DNA of 64,000 nucleotides from Pandoraea terrigena. GTDB lineage: Bacteria > Pseudomonadota > Gammaproteobacteria > Burkholderiales > Burkholderiaceae. Positions 55,939 to 64,000 of the stretch are shown here, one piece after another. The position numbers and the translations under genes are program-made. The DNA lies in the NCBI RefSeq assembly GCF_902459705.1, contig NZ_CABPRU010000003.1:1-64000 (forward strand), given 5' to 3'. The notes beneath the pieces were generated by a model. The model ran no database searches. It saw only the letters and a program-made list of their open reading frames with translations, and was not told where the DNA came from. Each line of letters starts with the position of its first letter. Positions within the stretch are counted from its first letter, which is position 1.

Positions 55939-56958
55939 TCATGGTGCGAGCGCTGCCGGAATGGCCCGCCGCTCGATGACGAGCGCAACGCCCAGCGCCG
56001 CCACAACCATACCGGCGGCACTCAGCGGCGAAAGCGTCTCGCCGAACAGCAGCCAGGCCATGACCGCCGTCGTCGGAGGCGTCAGGTACATGAGGCTGGA
56101 CACCTTGGTCGCAGCCCCCTGCCGGATCAACACGAACAGCAAGGAAATGGCGCCGATCGACAGCGCGAACACCGACCACACGAGCGCGCCGATCATTTGC
56201 GCGTTCCAGCGCACCTGCATCGTCTCGAGGAGCCAGGCGGCGGGCAGCGTCACCGCAAAGGCGGCACCGAACTGCACGAGCGTACCGACACGCAAATCGA
56301 AATGCGCGCAAAATCGCTTCTGGTAGAGCGTGCCCGCCGTGATCGCAAGCAGGCTCAACACGCACAGGATCACCGGGCCCGCGCCGACGCCGCGAACACC
56401 GATCTTGTTGGCCACCACCAGCCCAACGCCCACGAATCCGCAAAGCAGACCCAGCCATTGCCGGCGCGAAACCGGCTCCCCCACCACGCGGGCAAAGAGC
56501 GCCGTCAACAAAGGCTGGATGCCAACGACCAGCGCCGCCAGCCCAGCGGGCGCGCCATGCTTGATCGCGGCCCACACGCCGCCGAGATACACCGCCTGGA
56601 TCAGCGTGCCGGACACGGCAAGATGCGCAATGAGCGTCCAGTCGATGCGCCCGACGGCGCCAGCCGGTCCCGCTTGCCCAGCCAGCCCAACCCCTGCGCG
56701 CTGCCGCGGCCAGGGCGTGCGCGTCAGCCAGGCGATGGGCAACATGACCAGGAGCGTGCCGCCGAAGCGCAGTGCGAGAAAGGTCAGCGGCTCGGCATTC
56801 GGCATGCCGTATTTGGCGACGATAAAGCCGGTGCTCCAGATCAGCACGAACCACCACGGCATGGCAGCACGCCAGATCGCCGCGCGTCCGGCACCGGCCG
56901 TCGCGCGGCCATGGGCCGCATTCGCCGGACGATGTGACACAGTGCGGTGCTCGCTCAT
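55939..56958 (-). CDS. EamA-family transporter
   Basis: A 339-residue inner-membrane protein with about ten helices in two EamA repeats. The ATG at 56958 overlaps the HDAC stop by four bases. It ends just before the nitroreductase start. Substrate unknown. Confidence 0.85.
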   Translation of the reverse strand: MSEHRTVSHRPANAAHGRATAGAGRAAIWRAAMPWWFVLIWSTGFIVAKYGMPNAEPLTFLALRFGGTLLVMLPIAWLTRTPWPRQRAGVGLAGQAGPAGAVGRIDWTLIAHLAVSGTLIQAVYLGGVWAAIKHGAPAGLAALVVGIQPLLTALFARVVGEPVSRRQWLGLLCGFVGVGLVVANKIGVRGVGAGPVILCVLSLLAITAGTLYQKRFCAHFDLRVGTLVQFGAAFAVTLPAAWLLETMQVRWNAQMIGALVWSVFALSIGAISLLFVLIRQGAATKVSSLMYLTPPTTAVMAWLLFGETLSPLSAAGMVVAALGVALVIERRAIPAALAP

Positions 56959-57896
56959 ACGAGGACACCGTCCGCCGGCGCGCGGTACCCACGGCGAACC
57001 GCCCGCTGGAACTGACTGGCGAGACGGATCGTCGCAAAATGCGCGGCGACGGTCTGCCCGATGTCGCGACCATAGCCGCCCGCCATCGCGATGGCCACCG
57101 GCAGTCCGCGCTCGGCGCAAGCCGTCAGCACACGGCGGTCGCGGGCGAGCAAACCGTCATGTGTCAATGCCAGCCGACCAAGCCGGTCGTTCGCCAGCGG
57201 ATCGGCGCCAGCGAGATAGATGACGAGCGTGGGCGCGAATTGCGCGAAGAGATCGGTCAGCGCGTGACCGAGCGCGACCAGGTAGTCGTCGTCGCCGCAG
57301 CCATCGGGCAATGCCACGTCGAGATCGCCGCGCACCTTGTGAAACGGGTAATTGTGCTCACCATGCAGCGACAGCGTGAAGACGCTCGGGTCGTGCTCGA
57401 AAATGGCCGCCGTGCCGTTGCCCTGATGCACATCGAGATCGATGATCGCGACGCGCGTGCCCGGGCCGAGTTCGGCCTGCATCGTGCGGGCCGCGACCGC
57501 CGCGTCGTTGAACACACAGAAGCCTTCGCCGCGGTCGGCATGAGCGTGATGCGTGCCGCCCGCGAGGTTCGCAGCCACGCCGTCGGTGAGCGCCGCCCGG
57601 CAGGCGGACACCGTCGCCCCTGCGGACCGGCGCGAGCGCTCGACCATCTGCGGCGACCACGGGAATCCGATCGTGCGCTGCGCGTTCGGATCCAGTTGAC
57701 CGGTACTTACGCGTGCCACGTACTCACGCGAATGGACGCGACCGAGCATCACGTCGTCTACGGACATTGCTTCGGCCAGCTCGACGTGCGGCAACTCACC
57801 AGCCACACGCTCACGCAGACGGGCATACTTTTCCATGGGGAACCGATGCCCGGGTGGCAACGGCAGGACGAAATGGTCGCTGAAAAACGCTTGCAT
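56955..57896 (-). CDS. Histone deacetylase-like amidohydrolase
   Basis: A 313-residue protein of the HDAC/acetoin utilisation type. The zinc motif DLDVHQGNGTA, active His region GGTHHAHADRGEGF and late AGGYG are present. Bacterial members deacetylate polyamines or proteins. It is first in an operon with the EamA gene (ATGA overlap). Confidence 0.9.
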   Translation of the reverse strand: MQAFFSDHFVLPLPPGHRFPMEKYARLRERVAGELPHVELAEAMSVDDVMLGRVHSREYVARVSTGQLDPNAQRTIGFPWSPQMVERSRRSAGATVSACRAALTDGVAANLAGGTHHAHADRGEGFCVFNDAAVAARTMQAELGPGTRVAIIDLDVHQGNGTAAIFEHDPSVFTLSLHGEHNYPFHKVRGDLDVALPDGCGDDDYLVALGHALTDLFAQFAPTLVIYLAGADPLANDRLGRLALTHDGLLARDRRVLTACAERGLPVAIAMAGGYGRDIGQTVAAHFATIRLASQFQRAVRRGYRAPADGVLV

Positions 57897-58188
57897 CGAC
57901 GCGAATGGCCGGCAGTGGCGGCACCCAAAAGGCGTTGAACGACATCGGCGCGGGCGCACGGACCGCGCGCGACGCGCCCCGAAAGGTCGCGCGTCACTGA
58001 ACGCGCAGACGTCCCCCAGTGCCGGAACCCAACGATAGTAACATTCGCGCGCCTGGTGCGCCGGGTGCCAAAACGGTGCAGAGCCGCACTGCGGAAGCCT
58101 TTCCGGGCATCGCCGACGATCCGCCGCAACGCGGTGTCACACGTTCTTCACGGGATTCCAACCGATTGATTTGTAAGCTTTTGTTGAA

Positions 58189-58259
58189 TTGGTGCAATGC
58201 ACAAAAAAGACTTGACAGTGGCAAAAATATCTCTACACTTGCAATTGTGCGATGCACAA
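58189..58259 (+). promoter_or_regulatory. phaP promoter with flanking palindromes
   Basis: TTGACA (58212-58217) and TACACT (58234-58239) are 16 bases apart. GTGCAATGCAC lies just above and TTGTGCGATGCACAA (58245-58259) just below, both ending in TGCACAAAA. They flank the promoter as PhaR-type repressor sites would. A leader hairpin (58290-58334) follows. Confidence 0.55.
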
Positions 58260-58378
58260 AAGAAATCGCACCAATTTGAGAGGCCCCAACCGTGTTTTCA
58301 CCGAGATAAGGTGAGAACTCATCAGCGAACACGGAGTGGGTCGATACGTTGTATATGACACCATCTTAGGAGAACGCC

Positions 58379-58942
58379 ATGTCGTTTCTGACCCCCGAGC
58401 AATTCGCTGCCGCCCACAAAGCCAATCTCGAAACCCTTTTTGGCCTGACCAACAAGGCGTTCGAAGGCATGGAAAAGCTGGTTGAGCTTAACCTGCAAGC
58501 TGTCAAGGCATCGCTGGCCGAGTCCGCCTCGACCGCGCAGAAGGCCTTCGCCGTGAAAGACGCGCAAGAGCTGCTCGCACTGCAAGCCAACCTCGTCCAG
58601 CCCGCCGCCGAAAAGGCGATCGCGTATGGCCGTCACCTGTACGAAATCGCTTCGTCGACGCAAGCCGAAGTGACCAAGGTGGCCGAAGCCCAACTGGCGG
58701 AAAGCTCGCAGAACGTGCAAGTGCTGTTCGACAATCTGGCCAAGAACGCCCCGGCCGGTTCGGAGTCGGCCGTTGCCCTGGCCAAGTCGGCCCTGTCGGC
58801 GGCAAACAGCGCGTTCGACAGCGTGCAGAAGGCCACCAAGCAAGCCGTTGAAATCGCCGAGACGAACTTCGCCGCCGCGACCAACGTCGCGACGAAGGCT
58901 GCCGCCCAGGCGTCGCGTGCTACCGCCAGCGCCAAGAAGTAA
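58379..58942 (+). CDS. phaP: Phasin (PHA granule protein)
   Basis: A 187-residue phasin with start [18 protein letters not shown] and a long amphipathic helix rich in Ala. It coats PHA granules and controls their size. AGGAGAA precedes the ATG. Ends with a basic Ala-rich tail. Confidence 0.95.
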   Translation: MSFLTPEQFAAAHKANLETLFGLTNKAFEGMEKLVELNLQAVKASLAESASTAQKAFAVKDAQELLALQANLVQPAAEKAIAYGRHLYEIASSTQAEVTKVAEAQLAESSQNVQVLFDNLAKNAPAGSESAVALAKSALSAANSAFDSVQKATKQAVEIAETNFAAATNVATKAAAQASRATASAKK

Positions 58943-58971
58943 TCGCTAGCGTCTCGCGACGCTACCGTACG

Positions 58972-58996
58972 AACCCGGCCTCGCGCCGGGTTTTTC
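58972..58996 (+). terminator. Terminator of phaP
   Basis: Stem ACCCGGC (58973-58979) with GCCGGGT (58985-58991), then a T-run. It lies 30 bases after the phaP stop. Confidence 0.85.
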
Positions 58997-59031
58997 GTTT
59001 TTTGGGCAGTCGACGACGTTGCCGAAACGAA

Positions 59032-59066
59032 AAAAACCGCCATCTCGGAATGAAATGGCGGTTTTT
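59032..59066. terminator. Bidirectional terminator between phaP and lpdA
   Basis: Stem AAAAACCGCCAT (59032-59043) with ATGGCGGTTTTT (59055-59066), flanked by A and T runs. It ends the minus-strand pdh operon. Confidence 0.85.
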
Positions 59067-59179
59067 GTTTGGGCCTCCGCCATCACCTCAAACAAGGCAT
59101 GGCGGACAGCCGTCACATCGAGTGCATTCGGCGCATGCCGCCGGAATGGTCCGAGGCACACACCGGACACCGACGCGAT

Positions 59180-60946
59180 TTACTTCTTGCGAGCCGGCGG
59201 GACGTCGGTGCACACCCCTTCGTAAATCTCCGCCGCCATGCCGACCGATTCGGCCAGCGTCGGGTGCGGGTGAATGGTCTTGCCGATATCGACAGCGTCC
59301 GCCCCCATCTCGACGGCCAGGCAAATTTCGCCGATCAGATCGCCCGCGTGCGTGCCGACGATGGCACCGCCAACGATACGATGGGTCTCTTCATCGAACA
59401 GCACCTTGGTGAAGCCTTCGTCACGGCCGTTCGCGATCGCACGGCCCGAAGCCGCCCACGGGAACACGGCCTTGCCGTACTTCACGCCTTCAGCCTTCAA
59501 CTGGTCTTCCGTCTTGCCGGCCCAAGCCACTTCCGGATCGGTGTAAGCCACCGACGGAATCTGGATGGCGTCGAAGTAAGCCTTCTCGCCTGCCGCCGCT
59601 TCCGCTGCGACGTGGGCTTCGTGCACGGCCTTGTGGGCCAGCATCGGCTGACCGACAATATCGCCGATCGCGAAGATGTTCGGCACGTTGGTTCGCATCT
59701 GCTTGTCAACGGCGATAAACCCGCGATCGCCCACCGCCACGCCCGCGTTCTCGGCACCGATCTTCTTGCCGTTCGGGCTGCGACCCACGGCGACCAGCAC
59801 GAGGTCATATCGCTGGGGTTCCGTCGGCGCCGCCTCACCCTCGAACTTCACGTAGATGCCGTCAGCCTTGGCCTCGGCACCCACGGTCTTGGTCTTGAGC
59901 ATGACGCGCCCGAAGCGCTTCGTGTTCATCTTCTCCCAGACCTTGACCAGATCGCGGTCGGCGCCCTGCATCAGGCCGTCGAGCATTTCCACGACGTCGA
60001 TCTCGGTGCCCAGCGCGCTATAGACGGTCGCCATTTCCAGGCCGATGATGCCACCGCCGATCACGAGCATCTTCTTGGGCAGTTGGCGCAACTCAAGCGC
60101 GCCGGTCGAATCGACGATGCGCGGATCTTCGGGCAGGAACGGCAGCTTCACCGCCTGCGAACCCGCCGCGATGATCGCCTGCGCGAACTTCACTGTGCGC
60201 TTGCTGCCATCTTCGGCCACGACTTCGATGTGATTCGGGTCGAGGAACGTGCCGACGCCGCGCACGACTTCCACCTTGCGCATCTTGGCCATGCCGGCCA
60301 GACCGCCCGTGAGCTTGCCGACCACGCTCTCCTTGTGGGCGCGCAGCTTGTCGAGATCGATCTCGGGTTTCGCGAACGAGATGCCATGATCGCCGAGCGT
60401 CTGGGCCTCCTCAAGGACCGCCGCCGTGTGGAGCAGCGCCTTCGACGGGATGCAACCCACATTCAGGCACACGCCGCCGAGGGTGGCGTAGCGCTCGACG
60501 AGCACGGTCTTGCGCCCCAGGTCGGCACTGCGGAACGCGGCCGAGTATCCGCCCGGACCGGCGCCCAACACGAGCACGTCGCACTCGGTGTCCGCACCGC
60601 CGCTATGCTTGGCCGCCGCCGGGGCCGGGACGTTCGACTGCGCCGCGGGGGCAGCCGGGGCGGGAGCAACTGGCGCTGCCGCCGGGGCGTCAGCCTTGGC
60701 GGCTCCGGCACCTTCCACTTCGACAAGCGCGATCAGCGTGCCTTGGCTGGCCTTGTCGCCCACCTTGATCTTCACTTCCTTGACCGTGCCCGACACTTCC
60801 GACGGCACTTCCATGGAAGCCTTGTCGGACTCCAGCGTAATGAGCGATGCATCCTTGGCGATCTTGTCGCCGGGCTTGATCATCACTTCGATGACATCCA
60901 CGCCCTCTGCGCCGATGTCCGGTACTTTGACTTCGATGAGACTCAT
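59180..60946 (-). CDS. lpdA: Dihydrolipoyl dehydrogenase (E3) with lipoyl domain
   Basis: A 588-residue enzyme of the pyruvate dehydrogenase complex. Residues 1-80 are a lipoyl domain (LESDKASMEVP), a linker follows, and residues about 120-588 are an FAD disulfide oxidoreductase with CLNVGC and a final HPHPTLAES. It reoxidises lipoate. GGGAGA lies before the ATG. Last gene of the operon. Confidence 0.95.
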   Translation of the reverse strand: MSLIEVKVPDIGAEGVDVIEVMIKPGDKIAKDASLITLESDKASMEVPSEVSGTVKEVKIKVGDKASQGTLIALVEVEGAGAAKADAPAAAPVAPAPAAPAAQSNVPAPAAAKHSGGADTECDVLVLGAGPGGYSAAFRSADLGRKTVLVERYATLGGVCLNVGCIPSKALLHTAAVLEEAQTLGDHGISFAKPEIDLDKLRAHKESVVGKLTGGLAGMAKMRKVEVVRGVGTFLDPNHIEVVAEDGSKRTVKFAQAIIAAGSQAVKLPFLPEDPRIVDSTGALELRQLPKKMLVIGGGIIGLEMATVYSALGTEIDVVEMLDGLMQGADRDLVKVWEKMNTKRFGRVMLKTKTVGAEAKADGIYVKFEGEAAPTEPQRYDLVLVAVGRSPNGKKIGAENAGVAVGDRGFIAVDKQMRTNVPNIFAIGDIVGQPMLAHKAVHEAHVAAEAAAGEKAYFDAIQIPSVAYTDPEVAWAGKTEDQLKAEGVKYGKAVFPWAASGRAIANGRDEGFTKVLFDEETHRIVGGAIVGTHAGDLIGEICLAVEMGADAVDIGKTIHPHPTLAESVGMAAEIYEGVCTDVPPARKK

Positions 60947-60966
60947 GCGGGGTCTCCCTGTCGCAT

Positions 60967-61548
60967 TTATGACTTGATGGTGGTATCGATCGGGAACGTG
61001 TGGACCTGAAACGGGGCGGCGGAACTCTTGTCGAACTCCGCCCCGGCCTTCACGCCCGCTTCGGCGATGGCGCTGGCATCCAGATCCTGGTCGTAGAGGG
61101 CAAACATGGCGCCTAGCGCGAAATTGCGCCCCGAGCCGATCCCCCAGAACCGATCGAAAACAAACACTTCCCGGTAGGAATAAATCCCGTAGATGCCTGT
61201 CGGATTCGCGATCACACAAGTGATCTGCGACGACTCGTACGGATCGTCTTCCTCTTCCTTGGTGTTGAGGAAATACTCTTCCTTGAGCTTCTGATGGACG
61301 CGGCAGAACGTGCGGAACACCTCGTCGCGCGAGTGCAGACGGCATTCGTCCGCCATGCCCGAGAGAATGGCGCGCATGACCGGAAAGTGTGCGGTCGTGC
61401 CCGCCAGGCCGACATAGGAATCGCCCACGAGAAAAACCTTGCGATTCTCCTCGTAAGATTGCGAGAGCCGGGTATCGCCGAACGTCACGAGCGAATCGGC
61501 GGCAATGGCGATCTCACCTGCCTTCTTGACGACTACCACGGTGGTCAT
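60967..61548 (-). CDS. HslV/proteasome-like Ntn hydrolase
   Basis: A 193-residue protein starting MTTVVVVKKAGEIAIAADSLVTFG, so Thr2 would be the N-terminal nucleophile after Met removal, as in HslV and the betaproteobacterial proteasome homologue. ADS, ENRKVFLVG and the GIGSGRNFALGA region follow the Ntn pattern. It has GGGAGAG before the ATG. It lies between aceF and lpdA and is probably co-transcribed; no HslU is adjacent. Confidence 0.85.
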   Translation of the reverse strand: MTTVVVVKKAGEIAIAADSLVTFGDTRLSQSYEENRKVFLVGDSYVGLAGTTAHFPVMRAILSGMADECRLHSRDEVFRTFCRVHQKLKEEYFLNTKEEEDDPYESSQITCVIANPTGIYGIYSYREVFVFDRFWGIGSGRNFALGAMFALYDQDLDASAIAEAGVKAGAEFDKSSAAPFQVHTFPIDTTIKS

Positions 61549-61627
61549 GATGCTCTCCCCGTCCAGATCCTGAAGCGTTCGCGCGCACCGCCGGCTTGCG
61601 CTTGCGCGCGGCCGGCGGTGCCTGCCA

Positions 61628-63286
61628 TTACAGCATCGCGCGACGGAAGTCGTGCAACAGTTGCCCCAGGTAGGCATTGAAGCGCGCGGCTTCCGCGCCG
61701 TCGATCACCCGGTGATCGTAGGACAGCGACAGCGGCAGCGTCAGTTGCGGCAGGAACTGTTGCTTGCGCTCATCCCACACCGGCTTCTGATACGAACGAG
61801 ACAGACCCAGGATGGCCACTTCCGGTGCGTTGATGATCGGCGTGAAGGTCGTGCCACCGATACCGCCCAGCGACGAGATCGAGAAACACCCGCCTTGCAT
61901 CTGATCCGGCTTGAGCTTGCCGTCGCGGGCGAGCTTCGCCAGTTCCGAGGTCTCGCGAGCGATTTCGAACACGCCCTTCTTGTCCGCGTCGCGAACGACC
62001 GGCACAACCAGGCCGTTCGGCGTGTCGGCCGCGAAACCGATGTGGAAGTACTGCTTGAAGACGAGGTTGTCGCCGTCGAGACTGGCATTGAACGTCGGGA
62101 ACTTCTTCAGGGCCATCACGCAGGCCTTGATGACGAAAGCGAGCATCGTGACCTTGACCCCGGCCTTCTCGTTCTCCTTGTTCAACTGCACGCGGAACGC
62201 TTCGAGTTCGCCGATATCCGCTTCGTCGTTGTTCGTGACGTGCGGGATCATGACCCAGTTGCGGTGCAGGTTCGCGCCCGAAAGCTTCTTGATGCGCGAA
62301 AGCGCCTTCGGCTCGATCGGACCGAACTTCGAGAAGTCGATCTTCGGCCACGGCAGCAGGTTCAGCTCACCGCCACCGGCAGGCGCACCGCCCGATGCGA
62401 CCGGACGGTTGCCCGCAAGCACGCTCTTGACAAAGTTACGCACGTCGTCGATGACCACGCGGCCCTTGGGACCGGTGCCCTTCACTTGCGTGACATCCAC
62501 CCCCAGTTCGCGGGCGAACTTGCGCACCGACGGACTGGCGTGGCTGATCGGCGGATGACCCGGCGCGGCGGCGGGCGTCGCAGGCGCGACAGCCGGTGCG
62601 GCGGCGACGACGGGCGCCGGGGCTGCCGGGGTAGCGCTCGGGACCACCGGGGCCGGGGTACTCGCTGCGGTGGCAGCCTTGACTGGTGCGGCGGCGGCAG
62701 CGCCTTCGAGCACGACGATCAGCGTGCCTTCGGACACCTTGTCGCCCACCTTGACCTTCAATTCCTTGACCACGCCGGCGGCCGGACTCGGCACATCCAT
62801 CGATGCCTTGTCGGACTCCAGCGTCACGAGCGATTGCTCGGCCGTCACGGTGTCGCCCACCTGCACCAGCACGTCGATCACGGGCACGTCGTCGTAACCG
62901 CCAATGTCCGGCACCTTGACGTCGATCTTGCTGGCGCCACCGATGGCGGCCGGGGCGGCAGGTGCTGCGGCCGGCACCGGCGCGGGTGCCGCCGCTGGGG
63001 CCGGCGCGGGCGCCACGGCCGAATTCACCTGAGCGCCCGAGCCATTAGCCGTCTCGAGCATCAGGATGAGCGAACCCTCGGAGACTTCATCGCCGACTTT
63101 CAGGCTCAACGCCTTGATGACGCCGGACGCCGGGCTCGGCACGTCCATCGTGGCCTTGTCCGATTCCAGCGTGATCAGGGCCTGCTCGGCATCGATCTTG
63201 TCGCCCGCCTTGACCAGCACGTCGATGACGGGCAAGTCCTTGAAGTCACCGATATCCGGGACTTTCACTTCGATCACTTGACTCAT
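61628..63286 (-). CDS. aceF: Dihydrolipoyl acetyltransferase (E2)
   Basis: A 552-residue enzyme of the pyruvate dehydrogenase complex. Two lipoyl domains (LESDKATMDVP, LESDKASMDVP) are joined by Ala/Pro linkers, followed by the subunit-binding domain and a catalytic domain with DHRVIDGA. GGAG precedes the ATG. Confidence 0.96.
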   Translation of the reverse strand: MSQVIEVKVPDIGDFKDLPVIDVLVKAGDKIDAEQALITLESDKATMDVPSPASGVIKALSLKVGDEVSEGSLILMLETANGSGAQVNSAVAPAPAPAAAPAPVPAAAPAAPAAIGGASKIDVKVPDIGGYDDVPVIDVLVQVGDTVTAEQSLVTLESDKASMDVPSPAAGVVKELKVKVGDKVSEGTLIVVLEGAAAAAPVKAATAASTPAPVVPSATPAAPAPVVAAAPAVAPATPAAAPGHPPISHASPSVRKFARELGVDVTQVKGTGPKGRVVIDDVRNFVKSVLAGNRPVASGGAPAGGGELNLLPWPKIDFSKFGPIEPKALSRIKKLSGANLHRNWVMIPHVTNNDEADIGELEAFRVQLNKENEKAGVKVTMLAFVIKACVMALKKFPTFNASLDGDNLVFKQYFHIGFAADTPNGLVVPVVRDADKKGVFEIARETSELAKLARDGKLKPDQMQGGCFSISSLGGIGGTTFTPIINAPEVAILGLSRSYQKPVWDERKQQFLPQLTLPLSLSYDHRVIDGAEAARFNAYLGQLLHDFRRAML

Positions 63287-63383
63287 TTTCCACAGTCTCC
63301 TCGAGGCTGCACTTGACGCGCGGCGCGAACCCGCCGCCGCCGGGGGGGCGGCGGGCGGTCGCACACGCCGCGCGAAGCGGCCT

Positions 63384-64000
63384 TTAGACGGTCATCGGGT
63401 TGGGTTTATTCGGATCCAGGTTGTACTTGGCAATCGCTTCGGCGACCTTGCTCGCCGGCAGCGTGCCTTCGTCAGCCAATGCCTTGAGGGCAGCGACCGT
63501 GACCCAGTTACGATCCACCTCGAAGAAGTGGCGCAGCTTCTCACGCGTATCCGAACGACCGTAGCCGTCGGTGCCGAGCACCACATAACGACCCCGCACG
63601 AACGGACGAATCTGATCGGCGTACGTACGGATGTAGTCGGTCGATGCGATGACCGGACCACGGGTGTCGTTCAGGCACGTCTCGACATGCGACAAACGTG
63701 CCGTCCCGGTCGGGTGCAGGAGATTGTAGCGCGCCACATCGTTGCCTTCGCGGGCAAGCTCCGTGAAGCTCGGGCAGCCCCACAGATCCGATTCGACGCC
63801 CCAATCGTTCTTGAGCATTTCGGCAGCGGCAATCACTTCATTGAAGATCGTGCCCGACCCCAGCAGTTGCACGCGCGGTGCCTTGCTGTCGTCCACTCCG
63901 CGACGGAACGCGTACATCCCCTTCAGGATGTCCTGCTCCACGCCTTCCGGCATGGCCGGATGCGCGTAGTTTTCGTTCATCACGGTCAGGTAGTAATAAA
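63384..64000 (-). CDS. aceE: Pyruvate dehydrogenase E1 (C-terminal part)
   Basis: The last 205 codons of aceE, open to the window edge, with YAHPAMPEGVEQDILKGMY, VQLLGSGTIFNEV and DGYGRSDTREKLRHFFE. It is the thiamine-diphosphate E1 of the complex, first gene of the operon on the minus strand. Confidence 0.95.
   Translation of the reverse strand, partial: YYYLTVMNENYAHPAMPEGVEQDILKGMYAFRRGVDDSKAPRVQLLGSGTIFNEVIAAAEMLKNDWGVESDLWGCPSFTELAREGNDVARYNLLHPTGTARLSHVETCLNDTRGPVIASTDYIRTYADQIRPFVRGRYVVLGTDGYGRSDTREKLRHFFEVDRNWVTVAALKALADEGTLPASKVAEAIAKYNLDPNKPNPMTV

Overview
The window looks like chromosome of a high-GC betaproteobacterium of the order Burkholderiales. Gene content (phasin, aat-bpt pair, PurT, PdhABC with a lipoyl-fused E3, lutAB, many AEC/EamA transporters) and codon use fit Burkholderiaceae, perhaps Pandoraea; the genus is an inference and was not checked against any database.

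Layout. 1-24950 is mostly core: two identical tRNA-Lys genes, a glycine-zipper lipoprotein, a MoaD/ThiS-like protein followed by an Asp-box propeller, elongation factor G, S-formylglutathione hydrolase, a SpoIIAA-like protein, a PhaC/PhaZ-like hydrolase, GntR-AEC transporter, two diguanylate cyclases, cold-shock protein, PurT, a TetR-controlled SDR/Baeyer-Villiger monooxygenase/hydrolase cluster, and a NUDIX-metallo-beta-lactamase fusion. Three decayed genes are scattered here (chemoreceptor N-terminus, P-type ATPase, and others).

25029-41769 is accessory DNA in two adjacent integrated elements. The first (25029-27503) sits in the 3' end of tRNA-His, is bounded by 50-bp direct repeats and carries parDE, one small unknown gene and a degenerate integrase. 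The second (28682-41756, about 13 kb) sits in the 5' end of dusA, bounded by perfect 39-bp direct repeats; it carries a dusA-type integrase at one end and a rolling-circle Rep, a DUF4224-like protein and a PrtN-like activator at the other. Its cargo is a set of poorly characterised genes resembling anti-phage or stress cargo: a membrane protein plus DUF4238/SEC-C protein, a DUF2971 protein, a trypsin-like protease whose gene overlaps that of a small membrane protein, a vapB remnant and a Fic AMP-transferase. The element has replaced the native start of dusA, and the original start survives as an 18-codon stub at 41713-41769.

41984-64000 is again core: EamA transporter, initiator tRNA, NUDIX hydrolase, the N-end-rule transferases aat and bpt, pyrD, an amino-acid ABC transporter (binding protein and permease), lutAB, a coiled-coil repeat protein, IclR regulator, PbpG-like endopeptidase, nitroreductase, EamA-HDAC pair, phasin, and the pyruvate dehydrogenase operon aceE-aceF-(HslV-like Ntn hydrolase)-lpdA read on the minus strand.

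The best candidates for new biology are the protease/membrane-protein pair and the DUF4238/SEC-C gene in the dusA element, and the proteasome-like protein embedded in the pyruvate dehydrogenase operon.
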